A DNA stretch of 19,015 nucleotides from CAZXFH01 sp964640055 (GCA_964640055.1 CAZXFH010000050.1:1-19015); one strand, 5' to 3'. Positions 1 to 7,819 are shown, counted from the stretch's first letter. Made by a program: numbers and translations. The notes: generated by a model not told the origin, from the letters alone.

Positions 1-195
1 CCCATCAGCCAAACCCCATACCAGTCCCAGTAAACTGCCGGGAAAACTGATATTATAACCGCGATATGCCATACTGATAAAAGTCGGGTTACCAGTAGCG
101 CCCTCAAACAGCATAATCCACCATGTAAGCAGTAATAATCCGCAGCCCCAGACCAGGGCACAGGCGAAGGCAAAAGCTCTGACATTGATTTTCAT
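1..195 (-). CDS. Small membrane protein of the 'bacteriophage holin' annotation family, C-terminus cut by the window edge
   Basis: The first 65 residues of a minus-strand gene are visible; the rest lies left of the window. It starts at an ATG (195-193) preceded by a CGGAG ribosome binding site at 202-206. The protein opens MKINVRAFAFACALVW, has one hydrophobic helix (about residues 6-32), then a short loop with RGYNIS (about 48-53) and a Gly-rich second hydrophobic stretch ending GLVWGLADG. From memory, this arrangement of a helix, an RGYNIS-like loop and a GLVWG-type second helix fits a small bacterial family that automatic pipelines call bacteriophage holin. No other phage gene is nearby, so the name should not be read as evidence of a prophage. 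True function unknown. Confidence 0.6.
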   Translation of the reverse strand, partial: MKINVRAFAFACALVWGCGLLLLTWWIMLFEGATGNPTFISMAYRGYNISFPGSLLGLVWGLADG

Positions 196-327
196 AATAA
201 CTCCGATAATAATGTTAATTGATGAATGACCTGGTTAGATATGTATATATCAGCAGTTGTGGATCAAAGGGTTTAAATCACTTTGCTATTCTATCAGTTG
301 ACCAAAGAAAAGTTTAAGCAGTATTTG

Positions 328-1656
328 TTAAAGTAGATCGCTGGCCAATTCCGCCAGTTGCGAGCGCTCACCTTTTTCCAGATTGATGTGTGCATAGATT
401 TTTTGTTTTTGCATACGGTCAATTAAATAGGAAAGTCCGTTAGAATGGGTGTCCAAATAGGGATGATCTATCTGGTAGATATCACCGGTAAAGATCATTT
501 TGGTGTCTTCACCAGCACGGGTTATAATGGTTTTAATCTCATGGGGGGTAAGATTTTGCGCTTCGTCCACAATAAAAAATATTTTCACCAGACTGCGGCC
601 ACGGATATAAGAGAGCGGGGCAATTACCAGTTTGTCTTCTTCCAGCAGTTTATCGATCAGGGTGGCCCGGTTATCAGCTTCGGGGAACTGGTTTTTAATG
701 ACCCCCAGATTGTCATAAAGGGGCTGCATATAGGGGTCCAATTTAGATTTGATATCACCTGGTAAATAACCGATGTCGCGATTGCTAAGTGGAACAATGG
801 GACGGGCCATGTAAATTTGTTTGTATTCCTTACGACATTCCAGGGCTCCGGCCAGAGCCAGCAGGGTTTTGCCAGTGCCGGCCTTGCCACTGAGGGTGAC
901 CAAACGAATGCGGGGATCGGTCAGAATATTGAGGGCAAAGGTTTGCTCGGCATTGCGGGGGATTATCCCGTAAGCCGGTTTTTTATCCACGTGTTTGATC
1001 ATTTCATCGAAAGGATCATAGTAGGCCAAGGCTGATTTATCCGGATTGCGGATAATGATCGATTCATTGGGCTGGAGCGGATTTTCCAGTGGTAATTCCA
1101 CGGGGGCCACCTGATAGGGCTTCTGATACATCTGATCGATTATCGGGTTGGCAACCGCTTCCTTTAAGCGATGTCCGCGGTATAGTTCCGAAATATTCTT
1201 CACATGATCGGTCCGGTAATCTTCGGCCGGTATGCCAATCGCTTTGGATTTCATACGCAGGTTGACATCTTTTGAGACCAGCACGATGTGCTTTTTTTCT
1301 TCTTCCCGGGAAAGCCGATACGCCGTATTCAGGATATGATGGTCTACTTTATCGGCGGAAAAATTGCGTTTGATATCGGGGTGAAATTCCTGCTCCAGTT
1401 TAATGGAAATTTTACCCTGGTTCGGGCCGATACTAACTCCGCCGTCAAAGAGATTGGCGCCGCTTAGGGAATCCACAGAGCGGACAAATTCACGGGCGTG
1501 GTAGTTAACGGTTTGGCTTCCGGTCTTAAATTGATCCAGTTCTTCCAAAACCGGAATGGGAATCACGATGTCATGCTCCTGAAACTGATAGATGCAGGAA
1601 CTGTCATGCAGAATTACATTGGTATCCAATACAAATATTTTATGCTGTTTTGGCAT
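328..1656 (-). CDS. PhoH family ATPase with N-terminal PIN domain
   Basis: A 442-residue cytoplasmic protein that joins a PIN-type nuclease domain (about residues 5-150) to a PhoH P-loop ATPase domain (about 230-442). The PIN start is clear from VLDTNVILHD, where Asp11 would be a metal ligand. The ATPase part shows a Walker A motif GKAGTGKT (257-264), a Walker B motif FFIVDEAQN (about 360-368) and FTGDIYQID shortly after. PIN-PhoH proteins are thought to be ATP-driven RNA helicase/ribonucleases; this is family knowledge. The start at 1656 was chosen over an upstream in-frame codon at 1704 because GAAGAGGAAAG lies just before it and the extra 16 residues overlap a perfect inverted repeat and do not look coding. 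It stands alone, 132 bases from the left neighbour and 183 bases downstream of the antiporter gene. Length is usual for the family. Confidence 0.95.
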   Translation of the reverse strand: MPKQHKIFVLDTNVILHDSSCIYQFQEHDIVIPIPVLEELDQFKTGSQTVNYHAREFVRSVDSLSGANLFDGGVSIGPNQGKISIKLEQEFHPDIKRNFSADKVDHHILNTAYRLSREEEKKHIVLVSKDVNLRMKSKAIGIPAEDYRTDHVKNISELYRGHRLKEAVANPIIDQMYQKPYQVAPVELPLENPLQPNESIIIRNPDKSALAYYDPFDEMIKHVDKKPAYGIIPRNAEQTFALNILTDPRIRLVTLSGKAGTGKTLLALAGALECRKEYKQIYMARPIVPLSNRDIGYLPGDIKSKLDPYMQPLYDNLGVIKNQFPEADNRATLIDKLLEEDKLVIAPLSYIRGRSLVKIFFIVDEAQNLTPHEIKTIITRAGEDTKMIFTGDIYQIDHPYLDTHSNGLSYLIDRMQKQKIYAHINLEKGERSQLAELASDLL

Positions 1657-1684
1657 GGCTTTCCTCTTCACAAGATTTTGTAGT

Positions 1685-1708
1685 ATGATTGGATGGAATC
1701 CCAATCAT
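1685..1708. repeat. Perfect 8-bp inverted repeat upstream of the phoH-like gene
   Basis: ATGATTGG (1685-1692) and its exact reverse complement CCAATCAT (1701-1708) flank an 8-base spacer. The repeat ends 28 bases upstream of the chosen phoH start, so it could be an operator or a hairpin in the mRNA leader. No U-tract follows on the minus strand, so it does not look like a terminator for the upstream antiporter operon. Confidence 0.45.
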
Positions 1709-1839
1709 CGGTTAATGATCATAGTAATAATATTTTTGATAAAGTGCTATGCATTTATAAATAAGATCCTCAACCAAACCTTTTGATTATGGCAGTGGTT
1801 TTATCAGTATCCGGTAGGATTCCAGCCATGTCTGTTCTC

Positions 1840-3048
1840 CTAATCCGGTACTCTGATTTCACCGGCTTTTTGAAGTCCTACTTTGGCCAGGATCGGTCCG
1901 ACCAGCATTACAATAAAGGTGGTGGCGGTGATTACGCTCATGACCTGTATGGCTTCGTGCTGGAGTCCGATTTTTTCCAGGGATTTTGAGGCGGCCAGGG
2001 CCAAGCCAACCGCCACACCGGCTTGGGATAACAGGGTAAATCCCAGGTATTGCTGCACTTTGGCACTTGCTTTTCCCAATTTACCGCCCAGCAAAGCGCC
2101 GCTCCATTTGCCCGCACTACGGCTCAGGATATATATAATCACTAAAGGAGCATAATTAATAATCAGCTGAAAATCCAAGCGCGTACCCACTAATACAAAG
2201 AACCATACATAGATTGGCGGAGACCAATTGCCCAAGGCCTTGAATATTTTTCCGGCGCTCATGGCGTTGTAATTAACCGCCACGATGCCGGCGGACATAT
2301 TCAAAAGGATCGGTGAAATATGTAATTTTTCCGAAAGCCAGCAATTGATAAGGATCATCCCCAGGCTAAATAGCAATACGGTAACCCGGTCGTGGATAAT
2401 TTTAACAATTTTGACCAAAAGAAATCCCACGAGCACGCCGATAGCGATAGCCAGCAGAATTTCCAGGCCGGCATGCCCTAATGCGGCTAAAACAGACGTG
2501 TGGGCCGCTTGCTTGCCAACAATAGCAATAATTGCCAGAGGTGAGATCAAGGTATAGACCAGCAGGGCGTAAATATCATCCAGCCCCATAACTGCGTATA
2601 AGGTTGTCGTTAGAGTTCCGCGGGCCCGGTATTGCCGGATAACTTCCACAGTGCCAGCCGGCGCCGTGGCACAGGCCAGGGCACCATAGATCAGACCCAA
2701 AGGAATGCTTTTTAAGAGCAGGGCGGTAAAGATACCGACCAGTAAAAAGGCCATGCTGGCTTCAAAAATAACAATAAAGAGAATAGAACGGCCCAATTTA
2801 TTGAGTTCCTTGAATTTTAATTCACTGCCGATCCCAAAGCCTATAAATGACAGGGTAATTACGGATATGATCTCCAGCTGGGCAATTTGGGTTTTGGATA
2901 TGAGATTCAAAACTGCCGGACCCATAATAGCCCCGGCAATGATGTAGCCCACAATCAGGGGTGCTTTGGCGACACTGACTCCGCGTGCACATAGAAGAGA
3001 AAAGAGGATAGAAATGCTGAATAAGAAAAGTAATAATTCGCCACTCAT
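1840..3048 (-). CDS. Cation:proton antiporter (CPA2 / Na+/H+ exchanger family)
   Basis: A polytopic inner-membrane protein of 402 residues with about 11-13 hydrophobic helices, predicted to exchange Na+ or K+ for protons. Family signs are the N-terminal helix followed by PLIVGYIIAGAIMGP (about 30-44), SFIGFGIGSEL (about 67-77), ATAPAGTVEVIR (about 127-138) and MGLDDIYALLVY, where Asp157-Asp158 lie where CPA2 proteins carry the ion-binding acidic residues. There is no C-terminal RCK/TrkA-N domain, unlike KefB/KefC, so nucleotide control within the chain is absent. The ATG at 3048 was taken as start; a GTG directly before it (3051) is possible. No good ribosome binding site precedes it, and the PII-like gene ends 22 bases upstream, so translation is probably coupled. 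Substrate cation cannot be read from the sequence. Confidence 0.9.
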   Translation of the reverse strand: MSGELLLFLFSISILFSLLCARGVSVAKAPLIVGYIIAGAIMGPAVLNLISKTQIAQLEIISVITLSFIGFGIGSELKFKELNKLGRSILFIVIFEASMAFLLVGIFTALLLKSIPLGLIYGALACATAPAGTVEVIRQYRARGTLTTTLYAVMGLDDIYALLVYTLISPLAIIAIVGKQAAHTSVLAALGHAGLEILLAIAIGVLVGFLLVKIVKIIHDRVTVLLFSLGMILINCWLSEKLHISPILLNMSAGIVAVNYNAMSAGKIFKALGNWSPPIYVWFFVLVGTRLDFQLIINYAPLVIIYILSRSAGKWSGALLGGKLGKASAKVQQYLGFTLLSQAGVAVGLALAASKSLEKIGLQHEAIQVMSVITATTFIVMLVGPILAKVGLQKAGEIRVPD

Positions 3049-3070
3049 CACGGAAACTTAATGAATAGAA

Positions 3071-3406
3071 TTAGGATGTTGTTGGGCTGCCATCATAAAG
3101 ATGCTCAACGGGAAACAAAGCGATTTTGCCGATGTTATCTCCCAGAAAATCAATATCGGAACTTTTTAGTTCGGCCAGCATAAAGTCGACCTGTTCTTTG
3201 CGGGCGTATCCCATAATAATTTTGGGATAGGTATTCTCCGATACCATGGATTGGCGAAAGCCAGCGAACAGAGGGTTTTCAAAAGTCAGCTTCTGGCCGG
3301 CCAGTTGACCGGATAATACAACTGTGTCGTCGATCCCGGCTTCAGTAAGTGCCATAAGGACATCATCCAAATAGCGTTCGTTATGTAAATGTAAAATCAT
3401 GTACAT
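3071..3406 (-). CDS. Small PII-like (GlnB-fold) protein in antiporter operon
   Basis: A 111-residue soluble protein. It starts with a beta strand (YMILHLHN), then a helix ending in EAGIDDTVVLSGQ, and its C-terminal part ends with GKIALFPVEHLYDG. That ending resembles the PII signature in which a strand reads GKIFVLPVEEV. The overall beta-alpha-beta order fits a ferredoxin-like PII fold, and PII-like proteins without a uridylylated T-loop commonly sit next to transporters as nucleotide-sensing partners. Its place between the EIIA gene (17-base gap) and the antiporter gene (22-base gap) supports a regulatory role on the antiporter. AGGA about 9 bases before the ATG at 3406 supports this start. 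The fold is an inference from pattern only; ligand unknown. Confidence 0.6.
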   Translation of the reverse strand: MYMILHLHNERYLDDVLMALTEAGIDDTVVLSGQLAGQKLTFENPLFAGFRQSMVSENTYPKIIMGYARKEQVDFMLAELKSSDIDFLGDNIGKIALFPVEHLYDGSPTTS

Positions 3407-3423
3407 CAGACTGAGTCCTGTAA

Positions 3424-3885
3424 TTAGGGTTGTTGCTTGATGATGTTATATATATCTGCCGGATCAGAGGTTTTTAATATTTTTCGCATCAAACGCTGGT
3501 TTTTCAGGCGCAACATCAGTCGTGATAGAAGCCGGATATAATCTTTGTCTTGTTTATCAGAAGCGCCGATCATAATGATAAGTTTAACCGGTTTGTCATC
3601 GATAGAAGCATAAGGGATACCATCTTTTTTTCTGCCGATAGCCATAACAAAACCCGATACGGAAGAGTGACGGGCGTGGGGGATGGCAATCCCGTAACCA
3701 ATTCCGGTACTCATTAATTTCTCCCGGTCGAAAATGGCTGTGCGAAAAGCCTTTTCATCGCTGATCCTATCATCCTGACAAATGGTGTCTAAAAGTTCCT
3801 GGAGTGCTCCGTGTTTATTGGCTGACTTTATATCAATGATATACTCCGGTTGTAGGATATCGGATATCTTTATTATTTTTAGCAT
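3424..3885 (-). CDS. PTS EIIA type-2 domain protein (PtsN/EIIA-Fru-like), regulatory
   Basis: A free-standing 153-residue EIIA domain of the fructose/mannitol/nitrogen class. The phosphorylation site is visible in GYGIAIPHARH (about residues 58-68), where the histidine after the proline is the usual phospho-acceptor. The chain also keeps the family's N-terminal helix region and the MIGASDKQDKDYIRLLSRL stretch that follows the central sheet. No EIIB, EIIC, HPr or EI gene is in the window, so a sugar-uptake role is not supported. Free-standing EIIA-Ntr proteins in other bacteria control potassium transport by binding transporters, and the operon with an antiporter suggests a similar job. First gene of the operon; the ATG at 3885 has GAGG upstream. 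Its spacer to the divergent gene at 4074 is 188 bases with no clear promoter motif. Confidence 0.9.
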   Translation of the reverse strand: MLKIIKISDILQPEYIIDIKSANKHGALQELLDTICQDDRISDEKAFRTAIFDREKLMSTGIGYGIAIPHARHSSVSGFVMAIGRKKDGIPYASIDDKPVKLIIMIGASDKQDKDYIRLLSRLMLRLKNQRLMRKILKTSDPADIYNIIKQQP

Positions 3886-4073
3886 GAAGGCCTCAATTGA
3901 ATCGCTCAGTTATAAACAGCTTTTATCAATAATCTGAGGATCAATTTAGTTATCATGGTTCTAAAAATAAAGTAAATTCAGCCTTATCATTATGTAGCTG
4001 TCACTATTATTTAAATCAGTTTGAGGAACTAATTTGCCATGGAAAAAAGGTGCCTGGTTGTTTAAATTAAGCT

Positions 4074-4550
4074 ATGCGTGCCCGCTGGAAAAGTATTACC
4101 GGAAAAGTTAAAAAAGGTCATGGTGTCGCTTCCGGGACAGCAGCTGATTCGCCCTATCCGGCCGGATCGATAACGCTGCAGTTGCCAGCCTTTAAAAAGC
4201 GCGGACTGAATCTGTACCAATTCTTTCCGGCCACACTGAATGTTTCCATATATCCCTATCGCTTTCGAATGAAAGCTCCTCGCTATATCTTCCGGCAGGT
4301 CAAATGGATTGAGAAGTTTCCGGCTGAAGATTTCTCCTTTGCCAGGTGTAAAGTACTTTGCAAGGGACTTAATTCTGCTGGATACATTTATTATCCCCAC
4401 CCGGCTACTAAAGAATGTCATTTTCAGGATCCCTATACCCTCGAAATATTAACCCGCTATATTCCCGGCTTAAAATATGGTCTGTCAGTCAAACTACTTA
4501 TTAACCGTCATGAGATTAAAATATTTAAAGATGTGCAAAAATGCAGGTAG
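4074..4550 (+). CDS. Protein resembling archaeal CTP-dependent riboflavin kinase (DUF120-like fold), function uncertain
   Basis: A 158-residue basic protein. The pattern resembles the archaeal CTP-dependent riboflavin kinase family: an opening ITGKVKKGHGVASG (8-21), a TLN motif reading ATLNV (53-57) where archaeal RibK has GTLN, and a C-terminal GYIYYPHPATKECH (103-116) followed by LEIL (123-126). The last part matches the archaeal order Gly-x-I-x-x-Pro-x3-Thr then His and a Glu-Ile pair. The Gly of GTLN is Ala here, and three residues instead of one separate the Thr from the His, so activity on riboflavin is doubtful. The start is fixed by a TAA codon at 4068-4070 in frame; no good ribosome binding site is seen. 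It sits 40 bases before the methyltransferase gene and is probably co-transcribed with it. The match is from memory of the motif. Confidence 0.6.
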   Translation: MRARWKSITGKVKKGHGVASGTAADSPYPAGSITLQLPAFKKRGLNLYQFFPATLNVSIYPYRFRMKAPRYIFRQVKWIEKFPAEDFSFARCKVLCKGLNSAGYIYYPHPATKECHFQDPYTLEILTRYIPGLKYGLSVKLLINRHEIKIFKDVQKCR

Positions 4551-4590
4551 GGCTGCTGCCAGGCATGGGATTGATTTTTAAGAAAGTTGC

Positions 4591-5433
4591 ATGGATTTAA
4601 AAGCCTTTATTCATCAGAAAGCACCCCCTTTTGCCTGGGATACTGCCCGTCAAATTCCTTGGGGGGCGCCTGATTTTAGCCAGCGTGCATTGCATGCGCA
4701 TCTGAGTCAGGATCATGATGTCTTCAGCCGCAGAACACCAACTATCAGGAAGCAAATAAACTGGATCCATCAGCAACTGCTGCAAAAGAAACCGTCTAAG
4801 ATACTGGACTTAGCTTGTGGGCCTGGTCTTTATACCCAACGGTTTGCACAACGGGGCCATCAGTGTTATGGAATTGATATCGCTCCGGCCGCGATTGATT
4901 ATGCCCGGGAGCAGGCCCGAACCAGCAATTTAGCCTGTGAGTATCACTGCGGAGATATTCTGGAACTGGACTATGACCGGGACTTTGATTTTGTTTTTTT
5001 TAATTTTGCCGCCTTTAATTATTTCCCAAAACCGCAAGCCAAGCGCATCATCCAGAAAATAGCTCGGGCATTAAAACCCCAGGGGGTTTTGCTTATCGAA
5101 TGTCTATGCACTCAGGGCGCTCGGGAGATCGGTAATCAGGAAGCGGTATGGCAGCGCCATGAGACTGGATTATTCTGTGATCAGCCCTATCTTTATTTGG
5201 AAGAGTGCTTTTGGAATGAGCAAGCTATGGTTGCTACGGAACGATATACGATCATTACTATTCCTCAAAGGAGAATTAAGCAATACCTGCAGAGTTATCA
5301 GGCCTATAGAAGTACAGAGTATGAATCGCTACTCAAAGATAATGGGTTTCAAAGGGTTGATTTCTATCAGGGACTTGCTGCGATAAGTGATGACTTCAGC
5401 AGGCAACTGATCATGCTAAGGGCCGATAAATAG
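4591..5433 (+). CDS. Class I SAM-dependent methyltransferase
   Basis: A 280-residue soluble protein with a Rossmann methyltransferase core. Motif I is ILDLACGPGL (71-80), the acidic residue that binds the ribose of S-adenosylmethionine is Asp96 in YGIDIAP, and GD (121-122) marks motif III. The FVFFNFAAFNYFP stretch (about 135-147) holds the post-core substrate region. An N-terminal helical segment of about 60 residues precedes the core. Substrate cannot be told; the fold is shared by small-molecule, protein and rRNA methyltransferases. A weak purine-rich sequence (AAGAAAG) lies before the ATG. It follows the riboflavin-kinase-like gene by 40 bases and converges on the corrinoid activase gene with a 45-base gap that lacks a clear terminator hairpin. 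Confidence 0.88.
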   Translation: MDLKAFIHQKAPPFAWDTARQIPWGAPDFSQRALHAHLSQDHDVFSRRTPTIRKQINWIHQQLLQKKPSKILDLACGPGLYTQRFAQRGHQCYGIDIAPAAIDYAREQARTSNLACEYHCGDILELDYDRDFDFVFFNFAAFNYFPKPQAKRIIQKIARALKPQGVLLIECLCTQGAREIGNQEAVWQRHETGLFCDQPYLYLEECFWNEQAMVATERYTIITIPQRRIKQYLQSYQAYRSTEYESLLKDNGFQRVDFYQGLAAISDDFSRQLIMLRADK

Positions 5434-5478
5434 TATCCTCCACAGATTTTGATAAGGCAGATTAATTTTTATAAATAA

Positions 5479-6993
5479 TTAAGACGTGGTAAAGGTCATA
5501 TTTTCGGCAAAGATTGTCTGGAACCGGGGATCACTGGCTAAGGAGATGTGCTTTACTTTTTTTAGAAGTGTGTGGTGGTCAACCGTTTTGAAGAGCGACA
5601 TTTTTGCTCCTTGCAGGGCGGTATTACCTGCATACTTCATTTGAGCAGAATCAAAGTCGAGTAGACCGATCTGCCGGGCGCTGTCCAGATTAATATAGTT
5701 TCCAAAGGCTCCAGCGAGATGTATTTTCTCGATTTTCCGGGGCACAATATCCAATTTATGGAGGAGTATCTGAATGCCAGCGGCGATGGCGCCTTTAGCC
5801 AGTTGCATTTCGCGAATATCCGCTTGGGTAAGTTTCACCGGAGGGCACAGCGACAGAGATTTTTGAGAATTATTGATTTTTCCGAAAGAGGTAATTTTAC
5901 CGGATTGTAACGCCGTGGCGATGGCATCCACCAGACCGCTTCCGCAGATACCGCGTGGTTTTGCTTGACCGATTATACGGCACTGAAAGTGATCTTGGAC
6001 TAGAGATACACCGGCGACAGCCCCTTTTATCGCCGACATACCCATGGTGATTTTCGCCCCTTCAAAAGCCGGCCCGGCGGCCGTGGAAGCACAAATGATG
6101 CTATTCTGATTGCCAAAGAGTATTTCACCATTGGTTCCCAGATCAATCAAGCCCTGATAGGAACCTTGAGTATGCAGTTGAGTAGCTAAAATACCAGCCA
6201 AGATATCACTACCTACGAAACCGCCTAAACAGGGTAGAAAGGTAATTTCCGGATTACCGGGTAGTGACCAGTGAAGCTGATTTGTATTAAAATTGACTTG
6301 TTGCAGATGTTCCGGCTGAAAGGGATAGCGGGATAACGGAGTGATATCCAAACCACAGAAGAGATGGTGCATGGCTGTATTACCTACGATATTGACTTTC
6401 TTCAGTGCTGCAGGCTTAATCTTTTTTTCAGGAGGTATCTGGAGCAGTTCCGCAAGCAGTTTTCCAATAGCACTCCGGATCAGGTCGGTTAGTTTTTTAC
6501 CTTGTTTGGTATCAAGCGCATAATTGATGCGGCTCATGATATCGGCACCATAGCGGGCTTGCGGATTGCGGGCTGTTTTCACGTTAAGAATCTGTCCATT
6601 CTGCATGTCGATCAACTGTGCTACCAAGGTTGTGGTACCCAGGTCAACGGCAATACCAAGTCCCGCTTCCGGGGTTACCTGGAGCTCGGTCTCATCGCTA
6701 AGGATAGCCAGTTCCCATTGTTCCACTTCCAGGATAAGGGGGGCCATAACCTGGCACTGACAAGCCAAGCGCCAGCCTTGTTTAATGGCCTTCTTCCCCA
6801 GAATGCGTTGCTGAAGTTTGTTAACAGCCAGATTTCCTTTTAATACTTTTACTTTACATTTCTGGCAGGTACCCTGACCGCCACAAGGGAATTCCACCCC
6901 TTGCTGAAAGAGAACCTCCTGGAGCGGAGTGCCCTGCTTAACAGAAATTTGTTTGCCGGAGGGTTCTAATGTAAGCGTAATCTCATCTGTCAT
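5479..6993 (-). CDS. RACo/RamA-like reductive activator of corrinoid proteins (2Fe-2S ferredoxin + ASKHA ATPase, DUF4445)
   Basis: A 504-residue protein. An N-terminal plant-type [2Fe-2S] ferredoxin domain (about 1-90) has Cys37, Cys43, Cys46 and Cys78 in the expected spacing (CGGQGTC, CQKC, then LACQC). From about residue 110 an ASKHA domain follows, with GIAVDLGTTT (phosphate-1 loop), GLIDLGTNGEI and a late AGAFGNYI. Proteins of this type use ATP to drive electron transfer from the iron-sulfur cluster and return oxidised Co(II) corrinoid proteins to Co(I), in methyltransferase or Wood-Ljungdahl pathways. The chain is shorter than the roughly 600-640 residues of characterised members, apparently in the linker between ferredoxin and ASKHA parts. 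No corrinoid protein or corrinoid methyltransferase is nearby. Start at ATG 6993; the ribosome binding site (AAAGAG) is weak. Confidence 0.88.
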   Translation of the reverse strand: MTDEITLTLEPSGKQISVKQGTPLQEVLFQQGVEFPCGGQGTCQKCKVKVLKGNLAVNKLQQRILGKKAIKQGWRLACQCQVMAPLILEVEQWELAILSDETELQVTPEAGLGIAVDLGTTTLVAQLIDMQNGQILNVKTARNPQARYGADIMSRINYALDTKQGKKLTDLIRSAIGKLLAELLQIPPEKKIKPAALKKVNIVGNTAMHHLFCGLDITPLSRYPFQPEHLQQVNFNTNQLHWSLPGNPEITFLPCLGGFVGSDILAGILATQLHTQGSYQGLIDLGTNGEILFGNQNSIICASTAAGPAFEGAKITMGMSAIKGAVAGVSLVQDHFQCRIIGQAKPRGICGSGLVDAIATALQSGKITSFGKINNSQKSLSLCPPVKLTQADIREMQLAKGAIAAGIQILLHKLDIVPRKIEKIHLAGAFGNYINLDSARQIGLLDFDSAQMKYAGNTALQGAKMSLFKTVDHHTLLKKVKHISLASDPRFQTIFAENMTFTTS

Positions 6994-7026
6994 GGATGCT
7001 CTTTCGCCTTAAAAAATACCGCTCTT

Positions 7027-7055
7027 AATATAGCTAAAAAAGAGAGGCTTACCAA
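7027..7055 (-). promoter_or_regulatory. Candidate sigma-70-type promoter for the corrinoid activase gene
   Basis: Read on the minus strand, TTGGTA (7055-7050) and TATATT (7032-7027) are separated by exactly 17 bases. The predicted start of transcription near 7020 would give a leader of about 27 bases before the ATG at 6993. The match is good but not perfect, and AT-rich spacers produce such matches by chance. Confidence 0.4.
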
Positions 7056-7059
7056 CCAA

Positions 7060-7079
7060 TAATTGACCACTTAATTGAC
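7060..7079. repeat. Tandem 8-bp direct repeat with 12-bp period beside the activase promoter
   Basis: TAATTGAC occurs at 7060-7067 and again at 7072-7079, separated by CACT. The pair lies 4 bases upstream of the candidate -35 box on the minus strand. Tandem direct repeats spaced about one helical turn at this position are typical binding sites for response regulators and similar activators, so this may be an activator site for the corrinoid activase gene. Confidence 0.4.
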
Positions 7080-7243
7080 AAGTATCGCTCGTATTTACAT
7101 CGTTATTAAAAGGGAAGATAACCGGAATATTCATTAAACGCTGAAAAAACAGACAAAGTGTATCTCATATTACCTAAATTATAGGGCAAATACTGTGAAT
7201 AATAACCTTGAAAATATGGGCCATTTCCACTATTTTATTTTGT

Positions 7244-7819
7244 ATGGATGAAAAAACCCGTCACCTGTTTGAGCTCTCTTCAACCACTACCAAAAGCAAA
7301 ACCCTGGCGGCTTCTCCTTCCGGGATTTCCATTGAATTGGTAGAGCATTTAGGCGAAAACGAATACGGCAAGATCATTAAGATTTCAGAAACACTGGTGG
7401 ATAAGTTTGGCGATAACGCCCGTTTCAGCCGCAACAGCATCAGAAAATATTTCAATTATCCGAAAACCATCCCCTTTATCGTGCGCTATCGAGGCGAAAT
7501 CCAGGGCTTTATCGTAGGGGTTCCCCTGGAACATTTTATCAAGGAGGGGTGGGCCCGTTGTGATGAAAACCTTGAGAAAGGTAATACCATATACACTTAT
7601 GCCTATGTCGTCAAAAAAGATCACCGCCATCTCGGAGTAGCTAAAATGCTCAAACGTGTCTATCAGAACACTTTAAGACGCAAAGGCTATGAATATGTGA
7701 CCGGGCATGTTTTGGAAGGAGTTTCCCAACGCTTCGTTAAAAAGAGCCAGGTAGTGCGTAAATTTAATAACTGGAATAACACCGGTTATATATTTGAATA
7801 TTATCGGTGTGTATTGTAA
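7244..7819 (+). CDS. GNAT family N-acetyltransferase
   Basis: A 191-residue protein with a GNAT acetyltransferase core. The acetyl-CoA binding region reads TYAYVVKKDHRHLGVAKML: strand 4, then the V-x-x-x-x-[R/Q]-x-x-G-x-A loop that holds the pyrophosphate, then the helix that follows. The preceding part, with IPFIVRYRGEIQGFIVGVPL, is the strand pair N-terminal to it. Substrate unknown; could be a protein amine or small molecule. The ATG at 7244 was chosen because the 12 residues added by the upstream TTG (7208) look non-coding, but neither start has a ribosome binding site, so this remains uncertain. It is divergent from the corrinoid activase gene, and 83 bases separate it from the phosphoesterase gene downstream. 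Confidence 0.85.
   Translation: MDEKTRHLFELSSTTTKSKTLAASPSGISIELVEHLGENEYGKIIKISETLVDKFGDNARFSRNSIRKYFNYPKTIPFIVRYRGEIQGFIVGVPLEHFIKEGWARCDENLEKGNTIYTYAYVVKKDHRHLGVAKMLKRVYQNTLRRKGYEYVTGHVLEGVSQRFVKKSQVVRKFNNWNNTGYIFEYYRCVL

Noticed and set aside
1..195. Evidence for a prophage from the holin-type label
   Set aside because: No lysin, tail, capsid, terminase or integrase gene is present, and this family is common outside phages.
1809..1850. Direct repeat ATCCGGTA at 1809-1816 and 1843-1850 after the antiporter gene
   Set aside because: Eight bases, one copy spans the end of a coding region, with no further copies or flanking structure seen.
3424..3885. Sugar-specific PTS transporter
   Set aside because: Only an EIIA domain is present; no EIIB or EIIC part is in the window, and the operon partner is an ion antiporter.
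4062..4421. Minus-strand reading frame opposite the riboflavin-kinase-like gene
   Set aside because: It is the shadow of a plus-strand gene with recognisable conserved motifs and has no family resemblance itself.
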